From positions 496,170 to 560,169 of the forward strand of contig NZ_BNBL01000002.1 of NCBI RefSeq assembly GCF_014655595.1: DNA of 64,000 bases, in the 5' to 3' direction. The DNA is from Streptomyces griseocarneus. GTDB taxonomy: Bacteria; Actinomycetota; Actinomycetes; Streptomycetales; Streptomycetaceae. Position numbers and translations under genes: made by a program. The notes beneath the pieces were generated by a model that was not told the origin of the DNA, searched no databases, and worked only from the letters and a program-made list of their open reading frames with translations. This document shows positions 7,236 through 15,854 of this stretch, one piece after another (position 1 is the first letter of the stretch; the number at the start of each line of letters is the position of its first letter).

Positions 7236-8465
7236 TCACGCGGCGCACCGCGCGGGCACGGTCGTACGGCGGCCGAGCAGTCCCCGGCAGGCGAACGCCA
7301 GGGCCGCCCCCGCCAGAGCCACGCCCGATGCCACCGCGAACACGCCGTGCGGCCCGGCCGGTTCCACCAGCAGCCCGCCGGCCTGCTGGCCCACGGCGTC
7401 CCCCACGACCGTCGCCAACGACGCCCAGGTGAACGCCTCCGTCAGCAGCCTGCTGTCCGCGACCGTGCTGACCAGCGTCATCTCGCAGGCCGACACCAGG
7501 GCGATGGGAGCGCTGCCCACCGCCAGGGCCACCCCCAGCGTCAGCTCCGAGACGGCCAGCAGCGGCAGGGCCGTGCCGACGGCGTACGCGAGCACCAGGC
7601 GCGGGAAGCGCCGGTGCACCGCCACCTCCGACTGCGAACGCCCCAGCCACAGCGCGCCGACCGCGCTGCCGACGCCCCAGCACGCGTACACCACGCCCGT
7701 GCTGCCCGGCGACCCGTGCGCGTCGACGAAGGCCGGAATCGCCAGCGTCATCAGCCCGATGGGCACCGCGCACACGGCCATGACGCCCGTGAGCGCCAGC
7801 AGCGCCGGCTCCCTGAGCGGCCCCAGCAGGCTGTGCGCACCGCCGTCCGGACGGGCCTTCCCGCTCTCCGTCCCCGCGGGGAGAGGGGTCAGGGCGAGCC
7901 CCAGCGCGCCCACGCCCCCGACCGTCGCCACCGTGGTCAGCGCGAGCCCGGCGGACCCCAGGAGCATCAGGGCCGCCAGCATCAGCGGCGCGCCGATCAC
8001 CAGCACCTCCGTCAGCAGCGCCTCCCACAGATAGGCGATCTCCCGCTCCTCGTCCCCCAGCGGCAGACGCGCCCACAGCGAGCGCATGCAGGCGTTGGCG
8101 GGCGGCAGGGCCACCCCGGCGACGACCGCCGTGAGCGGCTGCGCCCAGTCGCCCGGCCGGGTGGCCCACACCAGCACGGCGAGCGCGGACGGATAGACCA
8201 GGCCGGTGGCGACGAGCACCGGGCGCCGCCCCCTGCGGTCGACGTACCGGGCGACGAGCGGGCTGCCCGCCGCCATCCCCACCGTGTACAGGGCGGCCAC
8301 CATGCCGGCCTGCGCGTAACTGCCGCCCTGCTCCCGGACCACCAGCACCATGGCCAGCGACATCAGGTACACGGGCATCCGGGAGACCACGCTCCACCAG
8401 GCCGGTCCCGCGACGTGGCGGCGCGTCAGCAGGTCGAGGAATCGGCGGGGCAAGCCGTTCGTCAC
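7236..8465 (-). CDS. MFS transporter, likely nucleoside exporter
   Basis: A 409-residue polytopic membrane protein with about 12 predicted helices. The MFS loop motif after TM2 is recognisable in ARYVDRRGRRPVL (RxxDRRGRR). GTG at 8465 is the start; it is directly followed by TNGLPRRF and a long first helix. It sits inside the leftward cluster, between the ATP-grasp and CHAT genes (76 and 101 bp gaps), in the position of a transporter in the blasticidin cluster. The likely job is export of the finished or leucylated nucleoside, which also contributes to self-protection. No dedicated resistance deaminase or acetyltransferase is visible nearby. Substrate assignment is by context only. Confidence 0.85.
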   Translation of the reverse strand: MTNGLPRRFLDLLTRRHVAGPAWWSVVSRMPVYLMSLAMVLVVREQGGSYAQAGMVAALYTVGMAAGSPLVARYVDRRGRRPVLVATGLVYPSALAVLVWATRPGDWAQPLTAVVAGVALPPANACMRSLWARLPLGDEEREIAYLWEALLTEVLVIGAPLMLAALMLLGSAGLALTTVATVGGVGALGLALTPLPAGTESGKARPDGGAHSLLGPLREPALLALTGVMAVCAVPIGLMTLAIPAFVDAHGSPGSTGVVYACWGVGSAVGALWLGRSQSEVAVHRRFPRLVLAYAVGTALPLLAVSELTLGVALAVGSAPIALVSACEMTLVSTVADSRLLTEAFTWASLATVVGDAVGQQAGGLLVEPAGPHGVFAVASGVALAGAALAFACRGLLGRRTTVPARCAA

Positions 8466-8541
8466 TGTCTCGCTCTCCGTTCGGTGGCCGTGCGGTGCTG
8501 CCGGGCGGTGCGGGCGCGTACGGGCCGGGGCCCGGCCGGGA

Positions 8542-9795
8542 TCAGGGGTGCGCGGCGGGGGCCTCCCGGGTCCGCGCGGCGGGGACGACGTCGATCGCGA
8601 ACACGTCCAGGACCTCCCGCATGCGCTGCTCCACCTCGCCGATCGATGTGCCTGTCACATGGACGTACCCCGACGCGTTGTGCGAGGCGCGGCGTGCCGC
8701 CACCGCGTCGCCGACGGCCACCCTGAGAACGGCGTCGACCACCCCGGGGATGCGCAACAACTCCTCCCGGGGAGTGACGGCCCGCACGACGCCCGAGCCC
8801 GGCAGGGGCAGCAGCAGGTCGCCCGCGCAGCGCCGCTCGCCGTAGCGCAGCGCGGGGCGCCGGCCGAGGTAGACGTCCAGCGTGGCGCCGAAGACGTCGA
8901 AGCCGTAGGCGTGGCCGTGGTTGGCGGTGATCTCGCAGCCCGCCAGCCGCACGCCGATCTCGCCGGCGTAGACCTCCCCGTCGACGGCGAAGAACTCCAT
9001 GTGGACGTAGCCGTGGTCGAGGTGCATGCCGGTGGCGATGCGCTGCAGCAGGGCCCGCAGGTCCACCGGCGGGCCCTCGCCGGTGGCGACGCTGATGTTG
9101 GCGTTCATCGCACCGTCGACGATGTCCAGCGGGCGGCACGGCATCGCGCTCGGCCAGGCGTCCAGGACCTCCCCGTCGTGGACGAGGCCGCACACCTCCC
9201 ACTCGGTGCCGCCGAGATGCTCCTCCACCATCCACTGCCGCGCGCCGAAGTCGATGCCGGCGAGCGAGGACGGCCCGGTCAGCCGGAAGGTGTCCACGCA
9301 GGCGAAGGAGTCGGTGGGCTTGAGCACCAGCGGCCAGCCGCACACCGTCGCGAACCGCTCGGCGTCGGCCGCGCGCGCCACGCGCGCGTACCGCGCCGTG
9401 CGCAGCCCCAGCTCCCGGAACCGGTCCTTCATGGCGGCCTTGTCCCGCACCCACGCCACCTGCCGTTCCGTCAGATGCGGCAGGCCCGCCAGCGCCGCGA
9501 ACCGCTGGGCGACGGCCTGCCGGGGCTCCGAGGGGTTGCAGAAGCGCGAGGGACGTACGGGCAGACTGCCGGCCCACGCCTCGTAGCGCCGGACCTCCTC
9601 CTCCAGCGGCACCCCTTCGCGCACCCAGAACGCCGGCAGGTGCGCGGTCTCGCGCAGGTAGTCGTCCGACAGGTCGCGGCGGACCTCCGCGAAGCGCAGG
9701 AGCACCAGCCGCCCGGCCAGCGCCCGGGCGGCGTACCGGGTGAAGGTGCAGGCGCGGTCGTCCGCCATCAGCAGCACCGGCCCGTCCCCGCTCAC
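8542..9795 (-). CDS. blsI: ATP-grasp carboxylate-amine ligase
   Basis: The 417-residue protein has the ATP-grasp layout. WPLVLKPTDSF supplies the Lys that contacts ATP phosphate, WMVEEHLGGTEW the strand and loop before the adenine site, and HMEFFAVDGEVYAGEIGVRLAG the Mg-binding Glu residues. Family members join a carboxylate to an amine with ATP. Within this cluster it is the natural candidate for linking beta-arginine to the aminated nucleoside. The GTG start at 9795 overlaps the upstream aminotransferase stop (GTGA), and GGAGG lies within the end of that gene, so the two are translationally coupled. Gene letter given by position in the cluster as I recall it. Confidence 0.8.
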   Translation of the reverse strand: MSGDGPVLLMADDRACTFTRYAARALAGRLVLLRFAEVRRDLSDDYLRETAHLPAFWVREGVPLEEEVRRYEAWAGSLPVRPSRFCNPSEPRQAVAQRFAALAGLPHLTERQVAWVRDKAAMKDRFRELGLRTARYARVARAADAERFATVCGWPLVLKPTDSFACVDTFRLTGPSSLAGIDFGARQWMVEEHLGGTEWEVCGLVHDGEVLDAWPSAMPCRPLDIVDGAMNANISVATGEGPPVDLRALLQRIATGMHLDHGYVHMEFFAVDGEVYAGEIGVRLAGCEITANHGHAYGFDVFGATLDVYLGRRPALRYGERRCAGDLLLPLPGSGVVRAVTPREELLRIPGVVDAVLRVAVGDAVAARRASHNASGYVHVTGTSIGEVEQRMREVLDVFAIDVVPAARTREAPAAHP

Positions 9796-10970
9796 ACCGC
9801 CTCCAGGGCCTGGCGCAGGGCCTTGACGGCGAGGACGTGGTCCTGCTCGCAGAGTTCCGGCGACAGCGGCACGCACAGGGTGCGGTCCAGCAGGTCGCGG
9901 GTGCGGGCGAAGCCGTCGCGGCTGAGCAGCAGAGGGTGGTCCGGGGCCAGGCTCCAGGGGAAGCCGTCGGCGTAGAGGGACCGCCGGCCGGTGAACACCG
10001 GGTGCTCGGGCAGCAGGTACTTGTCGAGCGTCCAGCTGGCGATGCCGCGCCCGGTGAGCGAGGCCACGGCCGCGTCGCGCAACTCCCTGCTCTCCCAGCG
10101 GAACCGCAGGCTGGTCTTCACATCGCCCGTGGCCCGGGGCAGGACGCGCAGGTCCGTGCGGTCCGGCAGGGCGTCCGTGGCGATGGCGTAGTGGCGCTCG
10201 AGCCCGGCGAGCACCTCGTCGAGGTGACGGAACTGCTGGAACTGGATGGCGGCCACGCCCTCGCTGGTGACGAAGTTCTCGCCGTAGTGGGCGTCGGGGT
10301 TCCACGTCGGGTAGCGGCCGGGCACCCGGGCCGAGCCGTGGTCGTGGTAGCAGCGCATGGTCGCCCACGCGGCGGGGTCGCCCGTCGCGACCAGCCCGCC
10401 CTCGCCGGAGGTGAGCACCTTGTTGTGGTGGAAGCTGAACGTGCCCGCGTAACCGGCGGTTCCGGCGTGCCGGCCGTCGGGGAAGACCGCGCCGAGCGCT
10501 TGGGCGCAGTCCTCGACGACGTACGGCACCCCGTGCGGCAGCGGGGCCACCGTGCCCTCCATGTGGGCGACGATCACCCGCTCGGTGCCCTCGGGCAGCA
10601 GGGTCGTGTCCAGGGACAGGGAGTCGTCGACGTCGACGAGCACGGGGATCAGCCCGCTGGAGAGCACCGCGCCCGCGACGGCCACGAACGTGACCGCCGG
10701 CATGTGCACGAGGTCGCCGGTGCGGGGGCGGGTGGAGATCAGGGCCAGCCGCAGGGCCTCGGTGCCGTTGTGCACGGCCAGGACGTGCCGTGCGCCCAGG
10801 CGTTCGGCGACGCGGCGCTCCAGGCGGGAGGCGACGCTCTCGCCCTCTGTCTGGTAGCGGAACAGCACGCCCTGCTCGATCGCCTCGCGCAGCTCCCGCA
10901 TGTCCGACCAGTCGAGGTAGTTGGCCCCGTAGGGCAGGAAACGCTGTCCGAGTCGCTTGTCGAGGCTCAT
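9792..10970 (-). CDS. blsH: DegT/DnrJ/EryC1-type PLP aminotransferase
   Basis: A PLP-dependent sugar aminotransferase of 392 residues. Asp154 in VVEDCAQALG would pair with the pyridine nitrogen, and Lys184 in FSFHHNKVLTSGEGG is the expected Schiff-base lysine. An N-terminal HNGTEALRLAL stretch forms the phosphate cup. Such enzymes aminate keto-sugars; here the substrate is probably the keto nucleoside formed after decarboxylation of cytosylglucuronate, giving the 4'-amino group of cytosinine. The start ATG at 10970 overlaps the stop of the aminomutase gene by 4 bp, and its own stop overlaps the ATP-grasp start, so three genes are translationally coupled. Confidence 0.85.
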   Translation of the reverse strand: MSLDKRLGQRFLPYGANYLDWSDMRELREAIEQGVLFRYQTEGESVASRLERRVAERLGARHVLAVHNGTEALRLALISTRPRTGDLVHMPAVTFVAVAGAVLSSGLIPVLVDVDDSLSLDTTLLPEGTERVIVAHMEGTVAPLPHGVPYVVEDCAQALGAVFPDGRHAGTAGYAGTFSFHHNKVLTSGEGGLVATGDPAAWATMRCYHDHGSARVPGRYPTWNPDAHYGENFVTSEGVAAIQFQQFRHLDEVLAGLERHYAIATDALPDRTDLRVLPRATGDVKTSLRFRWESRELRDAAVASLTGRGIASWTLDKYLLPEHPVFTGRRSLYADGFPWSLAPDHPLLLSRDGFARTRDLLDRTLCVPLSPELCEQDHVLAVKALRQALEAV

Positions 10971-12130
10971 CGCGCATCACGCTCCGTGATCGGGTACGCG
11001 GCGGTGTCGACGGCCATCTCCTCGCCCCGGTGATTGCGCAGGCTCAGTCCGTCGGGGGTGCGGGTGAAGTACGGCCGGGCGAGGGGGACCTTGCCGATCC
11101 TGGTGGTCAGGACGTACTGCGGCACGCCGAACCCGGTGATGTGGCCCTGCAGGCCCTCCATGATCTCCCAGCCCTTCTCCACGGAGGTCATGAAGTGGGC
11201 GACACCGGTGACGTTGTCGCAGTGGTAGAGGTAGTACGGGCGCACGCGGATGCGCAGCAGCTCCGTCATGAGCGTGCGCATCGTGGCGACGTCGTCGTTG
11301 ATCCCGCGCAGCAGGACGGTCTGGTTGCCCACCGGAACGCCGTGGCGCAGCAGCCGGTCGACGGCGGCGGCCGACTCCTCGGTGATCTCCTTGGGGTGGT
11401 TGAAGTGGGTGTTGAGCCACACCGGATGGTGACGGCCGAGCATCGCGCACAGGTCGTCGGTGATGCGCTGCGGCAGCAGCACCGGGAACCGGCTGCCGAT
11501 GCGGATGATCTCCACGCTGGGGATCGCCCGCAGCCCCGAGACGATCTCCTCGAGCTTGCCGTCCGGGTACGACAGCGGGTCGCCGCCCGTCAGCAGCACG
11601 TCGCGGATCTCGGGGTGGTCGGCGATGTAGCGCAGGTCCTCGTCGAACGAGCCGCCCTCGTCGTCACGGAAGTAGGTGCCGGTGAGGTCGGTGGTGTGGA
11701 ACTTGCGGGTGCAGTGCCGGCAGTAGACCGGGCACGCCTCGGTGACCAGCAGGATCACCCGGTCCGGGTACTTGTGCACCACCCGGTTGGTCCTGCGGTA
11801 GTACGTGTCACCGACCGGGTCGACGTCCGTGCCGGGGAAGCGCTCCAGCTCGCCCGGCGCGGGCACGGCCTGCAGGCGGACCGGGCAGGCGGGGTCGTCG
11901 GGGTCCATCAGGGACGCGTAGTACGGGGTGATGCTCCAGCGGTACGTGCCCGCCGAGTCGGCGATGGCCTTCTCCTCGTCGGGCGTCAGGCGCAGCCACC
12001 GCCGCGCCTTCTCGGTGGTGTTGATGCGCTTGCGCATGTGCCAGCGCCAGTCGTCCCACTCGGCGGCGGGGATGCGGGGCCGGAATCCGGGGTCTGCTGT
12101 CGCGTCGTGCTCGCCGGGCGTGCCGGACAT
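10967..12130 (-). CDS. blsG: Radical SAM 2,3-aminomutase (lysine 2,3-aminomutase family, likely arginine)
   Basis: The 387-residue enzyme has the aminomutase radical SAM motif CPVYCRHC (Cys133, Cys137, Cys140) binding the 4Fe-4S cluster, LTGGDPL for SAM, and Lys347 in RIGKVPL as the PLP lysine. Clostridial lysine 2,3-aminomutase holds the lysine side-chain amine with two aspartates. The first is kept here (CDN, Asp305), but the second, in its DAPGGGGK loop, is replaced by Thr342 in a loop two residues shorter. This speaks for a different substrate. Arginine, giving beta-arginine as in blasticidin S (BlsG), fits the cluster. It is 84 bp downstream of the GT-B-like gene and overlaps the aminotransferase start. 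Confidence 0.85.
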   Translation of the reverse strand: MSGTPGEHDATADPGFRPRIPAAEWDDWRWHMRKRINTTEKARRWLRLTPDEEKAIADSAGTYRWSITPYYASLMDPDDPACPVRLQAVPAPGELERFPGTDVDPVGDTYYRRTNRVVHKYPDRVILLVTEACPVYCRHCTRKFHTTDLTGTYFRDDEGGSFDEDLRYIADHPEIRDVLLTGGDPLSYPDGKLEEIVSGLRAIPSVEIIRIGSRFPVLLPQRITDDLCAMLGRHHPVWLNTHFNHPKEITEESAAAVDRLLRHGVPVGNQTVLLRGINDDVATMRTLMTELLRIRVRPYYLYHCDNVTGVAHFMTSVEKGWEIMEGLQGHITGFGVPQYVLTTRIGKVPLARPYFTRTPDGLSLRNHRGEEMAVDTAAYPITERDAR

Positions 12131-12214
12131 GGCGGCTCCAGTGTCGACGGGCGGTCGGTGATTCGTCAGGTGCGGCGCCCGCGTCGCCGCGGAGCGGTGT
12201 TCACTGAGCGGTGT

Positions 12215-13165
12215 TCACGGGGGTGCGAGGGTGAGCTGGCGAAGGTCGCGGGCCACGCGCTGGGCTCCCCGCAGGTCGTCCAGGGCCGGATCGAGCGCGC
12301 TCCACGGCACCGCGTCGGCGGAAGGCGCCCACGGGGCGGGGTCGTCGGGGTCGTCGGCCACGGGGACGGGGACCGTGCGGGCCACGCGCCCGGCCAGGTC
12401 CCGCTGCGCGTCCCCCAGCGGGGGCAGCAGGGTCAGGGGCGCCCGCCGGGCGTGCGCGAGCACCAGCGCCCCCAGCGTCGGCGAGGCCACGAAGGCCCCG
12501 GCGGCGGCGTGCAGCGCGTCGACGTCCACCTCGGCGGCGCGGCGCACCCGCACCCGCCCGGTCCCCTCGAGCGCGGAACGGAGCAGGCCCAGCCGGGTGT
12601 CGCAGACCACCTCGCACCGCCCGCCGGCGTCCGCCGCCGTCCGGACCAGCGCCCGCAGCGGCCCGTCCGCGAACGCCTCGGCCTCGCCGTCCGGAACGCC
12701 CCAGAGGGACAGCAGGAGCATCGCCCCCGCCCGCACCCGGTCCCGGGCGGTACGGGCCGGAGCCAGGCTCCCCGTGGGCCGGGCGCCCCCCGAGGGCGGC
12801 CAGGGACCGGGCAGCCACCCCGGCCGGTGCAGCCGCGACAGCGCCCCGGCCGGCGAAGACGGTGCGGTCGTCCCGGGATGGCCCGAGCGCAGGAGGACCA
12901 CCGGTACGCCGAGCTCCAGCAGGCGGCGGGCGGCCGCCCGGTCGTCGCAGACCAGCGCCGCGTCCGGCGGAATGCCGCCGTCGGCGTCCGTCGTCGTGGC
13001 GAGCCCGCCGAGGTGCGCGGCGACGCGCCGGCACGCCAGCACCGAGTCGAGTTCCTCCTCCCGCGACACCAGCAGCACACGGTGGCGCGGCACGGCGGCG
13101 GGTCCCGGTGGTGAACTCTGGTGGCGTGTGGACGCGTTCCCCCCGCCGGGGTTCAGTACCGCCAC
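12215..13165 (-). CDS. GT-B-like protein, half-size relative of the cytosylglucuronate synthase
   Basis: A protein of about 316 residues whose C-terminal half carries FVASPTLGALVLAHARRAPLT, a counterpart of the sugar-nucleotide loop LLASPGLTTLLEAGSLGVPT in the glycosyltransferase two genes upstream. The N-terminal half is divergent, with an Ala/Pro/Gly-rich insert around residues 90-125. GTG at 13165 overlaps the preceding radical SAM gene by 13 bp; a later GTG near residue 29 (before LLVSREEELD) is another possible start. It occupies the place of blsF in the blasticidin cluster as I recall it. It may be a partner or regulatory subunit of the synthase, or an inactive paralogue; nothing here proves catalysis. 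Confidence 0.65.
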   Translation of the reverse strand: MAVLNPGGGNASTRHQSSPPGPAAVPRHRVLLVSREEELDSVLACRRVAAHLGGLATTTDADGGIPPDAALVCDDRAAARRLLELGVPVVLLRSGHPGTTAPSSPAGALSRLHRPGWLPGPWPPSGGARPTGSLAPARTARDRVRAGAMLLLSLWGVPDGEAEAFADGPLRALVRTAADAGGRCEVVCDTRLGLLRSALEGTGRVRVRRAAEVDVDALHAAAGAFVASPTLGALVLAHARRAPLTLLPPLGDAQRDLAGRVARTVPVPVADDPDDPAPWAPSADAVPWSALDPALDDLRGAQRVARDLRQLTLAPP

Positions 13166-14145
13166 GGCGGCACCGACCCGAGCCGGGCGACGTCGTCGCT
13201 GTAGCCGGCGGCCGTCGTGGAGCAGCCCCCGCACAGGCCGGGGCCGTTCTCGCGGAAGAAGTCGGCGTGCGCCCGGAAGACGGGCGTGTCCAGCAGGACC
13301 GTGCCGTTCTCCCGGAAGGGGGCGCCGCCGGCCGGGCCGTCGCCGTCCTCGCGGTGCGGCAGGCAACTGCAGGCGTACATCCGCCCGAACCGTCCGTCGA
13401 CGTAGATGACGTCGTCCACCACGTGGCACAGCGGCAGGGAGGCGCGCGGGGTCAGGGACCGGGTGAAGTACCGCTGTTGCTCCTCCGCGGTGTCCCCGTA
13501 GAACCGTTTGCCCAGCGGAACCAGCAGCGAGCGCGGGTCGGCCTCGTAGACCGGGTCGCACACCTCGCGGACGTGGGCGGGGTCGGGGTAGGTGATGGCG
13601 CGTTCCAGCTTCAGCGCGGACAGCTCCCACTGTCGTACGCCCGCCTCGGTGAGGACTTGCTGCAGCAGGGGCATCTCGGTGTAGTTGTGCGGCCCGACGA
13701 CCGTGTTGACCCGCGTCAGCACGCCGAGCTCGGCGGCGGCGCGCAGCCCGCGCAGACCGTTGTCGAACATGCCGGGGGAGCGGCGGTAGACGTCGTGGGT
13801 CGCGCCCGAGCCGCCGTCCAGGCTGACGATCACCTGCGCCAGGCCCGCCGCCGCGAGCCGGCCGGCCATCCTGGGCAGCATCATCCCGTTGGTGATGAGC
13901 GACATCCGCATGCCGGCCGCCGTGCCCGCGCGCACCAGTTCCACGACGTCCTGGTGCATCAGGGGCTCGCCGCCGGTGAAGCGTACGTACCCCACTCCGG
14001 CGGCGAGGGCCTTGGGCAGCAGGTCGTCGAAGTCGGCGGGGGAGAAGCGGTAGGCGTCGCGGGAGAGCGCGAACTCGCACATGAAGCAGTCGGCGTTGCA
14101 GGCTTCCAGGATCCTGATGAAGAGATAGCGCTGACGCTCACGCAT
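13153..14145 (-). CDS. blsE: Radical SAM protein, BlsE-like cytosylglucuronate decarboxylase
   Basis: A 330-residue radical SAM protein with the canonical CNADCFMC motif (Cys16, Cys20, Cys23), the SAM-binding RFTGGEPL and a further cysteine-rich C-terminus (YACSCLPH and LCGGCS), suggesting a SPASM/twitch-like second cluster site. In blasticidin S biosynthesis BlsE decarboxylates cytosylglucuronic acid at C5' by radical chemistry. The neighbouring synthase and the other bls-type genes make that the best assignment. The start ATG at 14145 is 60 bp after the stop of the synthase gene. Cytoplasmic and oxygen-sensitive by family. Confidence 0.8.
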   Translation of the reverse strand: MRERQRYLFIRILEACNADCFMCEFALSRDAYRFSPADFDDLLPKALAAGVGYVRFTGGEPLMHQDVVELVRAGTAAGMRMSLITNGMMLPRMAGRLAAAGLAQVIVSLDGGSGATHDVYRRSPGMFDNGLRGLRAAAELGVLTRVNTVVGPHNYTEMPLLQQVLTEAGVRQWELSALKLERAITYPDPAHVREVCDPVYEADPRSLLVPLGKRFYGDTAEEQQRYFTRSLTPRASLPLCHVVDDVIYVDGRFGRMYACSCLPHREDGDGPAGGAPFRENGTVLLDTPVFRAHADFFRENGPGLCGGCSTTAAGYSDDVARLGSVPPWRY

Positions 14146-14205
14146 CGGGACGAGGCCTTTCGGTGGCGAGGTCGGGAGGCGGGGGCGGGGGGCGAGGGCC
14201 CGGGT

Positions 14206-15471
14206 TCAGGCGTCCGGCGGCGACTGTCCCGCCGCCGTCAGCACGGCGTCGGCCACCTGAGCCGCGCCCCCGGTGCCGACGGCCGTGGCGAGCGCCCCCC
14301 AGTCGGCGGCCGCGGCGGTGCGCCGCAGGGCGGCCAGGATGCGGTCGCTCAGCGCCGCCACCACGCGGTCGGCGTCCGTGCGCGCGGCCGCCTGGCCGAT
14401 CGCTTCGTAGATCAGTTCCAGCGCGTGGTCCTCGCCCTTCGCGCGCAGCGCCAGGGCCTCGTCCTCGCGCAGGACGTCCTCGGGCCAGGTGACCCGGACG
14501 TCGGCGTCGACCGCGCGGCTGTGGAACCGGCCGTTGAAGATCTGGCTGAGGTTCTGCGGGGGCAGGCAGAGCGTGGGCACGCCCAGGCTGCCGGCCTCCA
14601 GCAGCGTGGTGAGCCCCGGGGAGGCGAGGAGCGCGTCGCAGCCGGCCAGTTCGGCGAGGAACGCGCCGTGGGGGAGCGCCCCGGCCGTCACCCGCAGGGG
14701 AAGGGGGGCGCGGCCGACGAACTCGGCGAGCAGCCCGGCCGGGAGATTGCCCGCCAGCCGGACCTCGCGCACGCCGTGGGCGGCGAGCGCCTCGAGGACG
14801 GCGGGGACGACCAGGCGCGGGTAGCTCGTCCAGTCGGCGAGCTTCGGCGCGCGCAGGCCGCCGAGGCTGACGACGACCTTGCGGCAGGGCCGTCCGGCGC
14901 CTCCGCCCGCGCGGGGCACGGGGGGCGTGCCGACGATCGCCTCGACCCAGCGCAGCCGGGGAATGGACGCCAGGATCTCCTGGCACTCGGGCGGGAGTTC
15001 GACGGAGCGCTGGGCGCAGTAGACCGTCGCGTCGAGCGGCAGCGCGGAGCGGTCGCCCTCGGTCCACAGGAACGGCAGGCTGTCGACGAACACGGTCGGC
15101 ACGCCGGCGGCCTCCAGGGCCCCCGCGACCGGCCCGTCCAGCACGACCACGGCCGCCTTGACCCCTTCGGTCCGTACGAGCTCCTCGAGCATGTCCTGGA
15201 CGGCCGGTCCGGACTCCGGCAGGTCGTACCAGCGTTCGACGGGGTGCTGGCTCAGCAGGAGGCGGCCGATGCCGGAGGCGAGCCCGACGAACCGCAGCGG
15301 CACCGGTGACCTCTCGCGCAGCGCGGACAGCACCGCGCTCAGCTTTCCCGAGCTGCCCCAGCCGAACTCGGCCCCCGAGAGGGCGACGGTGAGGGCCTCC
15401 CGGCCCGGTGCGGGGCCGGAGGAGGCGCTGGGGGAGAGGTGGGGCGGACGGACATCGGGAGCTCGACGCAT
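14206..15471 (-). CDS. blsD: Cytosylglucuronate synthase-like glycosyltransferase (GT-B, MurG-like)
   Basis: The 421-residue protein is a GT-B glycosyltransferase. The N-terminal domain begins after a 25-residue tail with VALSGAEFGWGSSGKLSAVLSA, a glycine-rich acceptor loop. The C-terminal domain has VVVSLGGLRAPKL and LASPGLTTLLEAGSLGVPTLCLP, the MurG-type sugar-nucleotide site. This matches cytosylglucuronate synthases (BlsD, MilC), which couple cytosine with UDP-glucuronate. It is the first gene of the leftward operon; ATG 15471 is chosen, though a later start near residue 25 would also leave an intact domain. A leader region with direct repeats lies upstream. No UDP-glucose dehydrogenase is in the window, so UDP-glucuronate would come from host metabolism. 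Confidence 0.8.
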   Translation of the reverse strand: MRRAPDVRPPHLSPSASSGPAPGREALTVALSGAEFGWGSSGKLSAVLSALRERSPVPLRFVGLASGIGRLLLSQHPVERWYDLPESGPAVQDMLEELVRTEGVKAAVVVLDGPVAGALEAAGVPTVFVDSLPFLWTEGDRSALPLDATVYCAQRSVELPPECQEILASIPRLRWVEAIVGTPPVPRAGGGAGRPCRKVVVSLGGLRAPKLADWTSYPRLVVPAVLEALAAHGVREVRLAGNLPAGLLAEFVGRAPLPLRVTAGALPHGAFLAELAGCDALLASPGLTTLLEAGSLGVPTLCLPPQNLSQIFNGRFHSRAVDADVRVTWPEDVLREDEALALRAKGEDHALELIYEAIGQAAARTDADRVVAALSDRILAALRRTAAAADWGALATAVGTGGAAQVADAVLTAAGQSPPDA

Positions 15472-15854
15472 CAGTGTCTTTTCCGGCTTCCTCGGGCGGG
15501 CCGTGGCCCGTCGGACGAGCAGGGAGGAGCGGCGGCCGCCGGTGGAGCGGTCGCGCCGCGGTGAGGGGTGCCGGAGTCAACGTTCACGCATGGCCGCCGA
15601 TGACACAAGGGCATCATCGCCTGAATTCGGTCAGGTGATGAGGAGTCAGGTGACAGGCGATAAGTAGGTTAAATCCTCTTTTTATTGTCTCTGGGGCCGA
15701 AGAGGCGTCCGGGGACGCCCCCAGTGGCCCCTGAGGCGAACACGGCGCTGCCCGGTGCACCGGCAGGGGGCGTACGCCCCGAGGCGCGCGGCCCGGTGGA
15801 AGCCGACGGCGTGGCCTTAACGAGCCGGAGACCGGGCACACCCGCGGCCGTGGA
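15472..15854. promoter_or_regulatory. Intergenic promoter region upstream of the nucleoside operon
   Basis: This 383-bp gap separates the first gene of the leftward cluster from the MmyB-type regulator. An AT-rich patch (15661-15690, containing ctctttttattgtctc) stands out in otherwise GC-rich DNA. Two copies of GTCAGGTGA lie 15 bp apart at 15630-15638 and 15645-15653, placed between that patch and the operon start. They may be an activator site for the operon, but no regulator inside the cluster is evident. I see no convincing gene here. Confidence 0.5.

Noticed and set aside
10790..13114. Plus-strand frame of about 770 codons across the aminotransferase and aminomutase genes
   Set aside because: Antisense of two genes with clear PLP and radical SAM motifs; composition is typical of a shadow frame.
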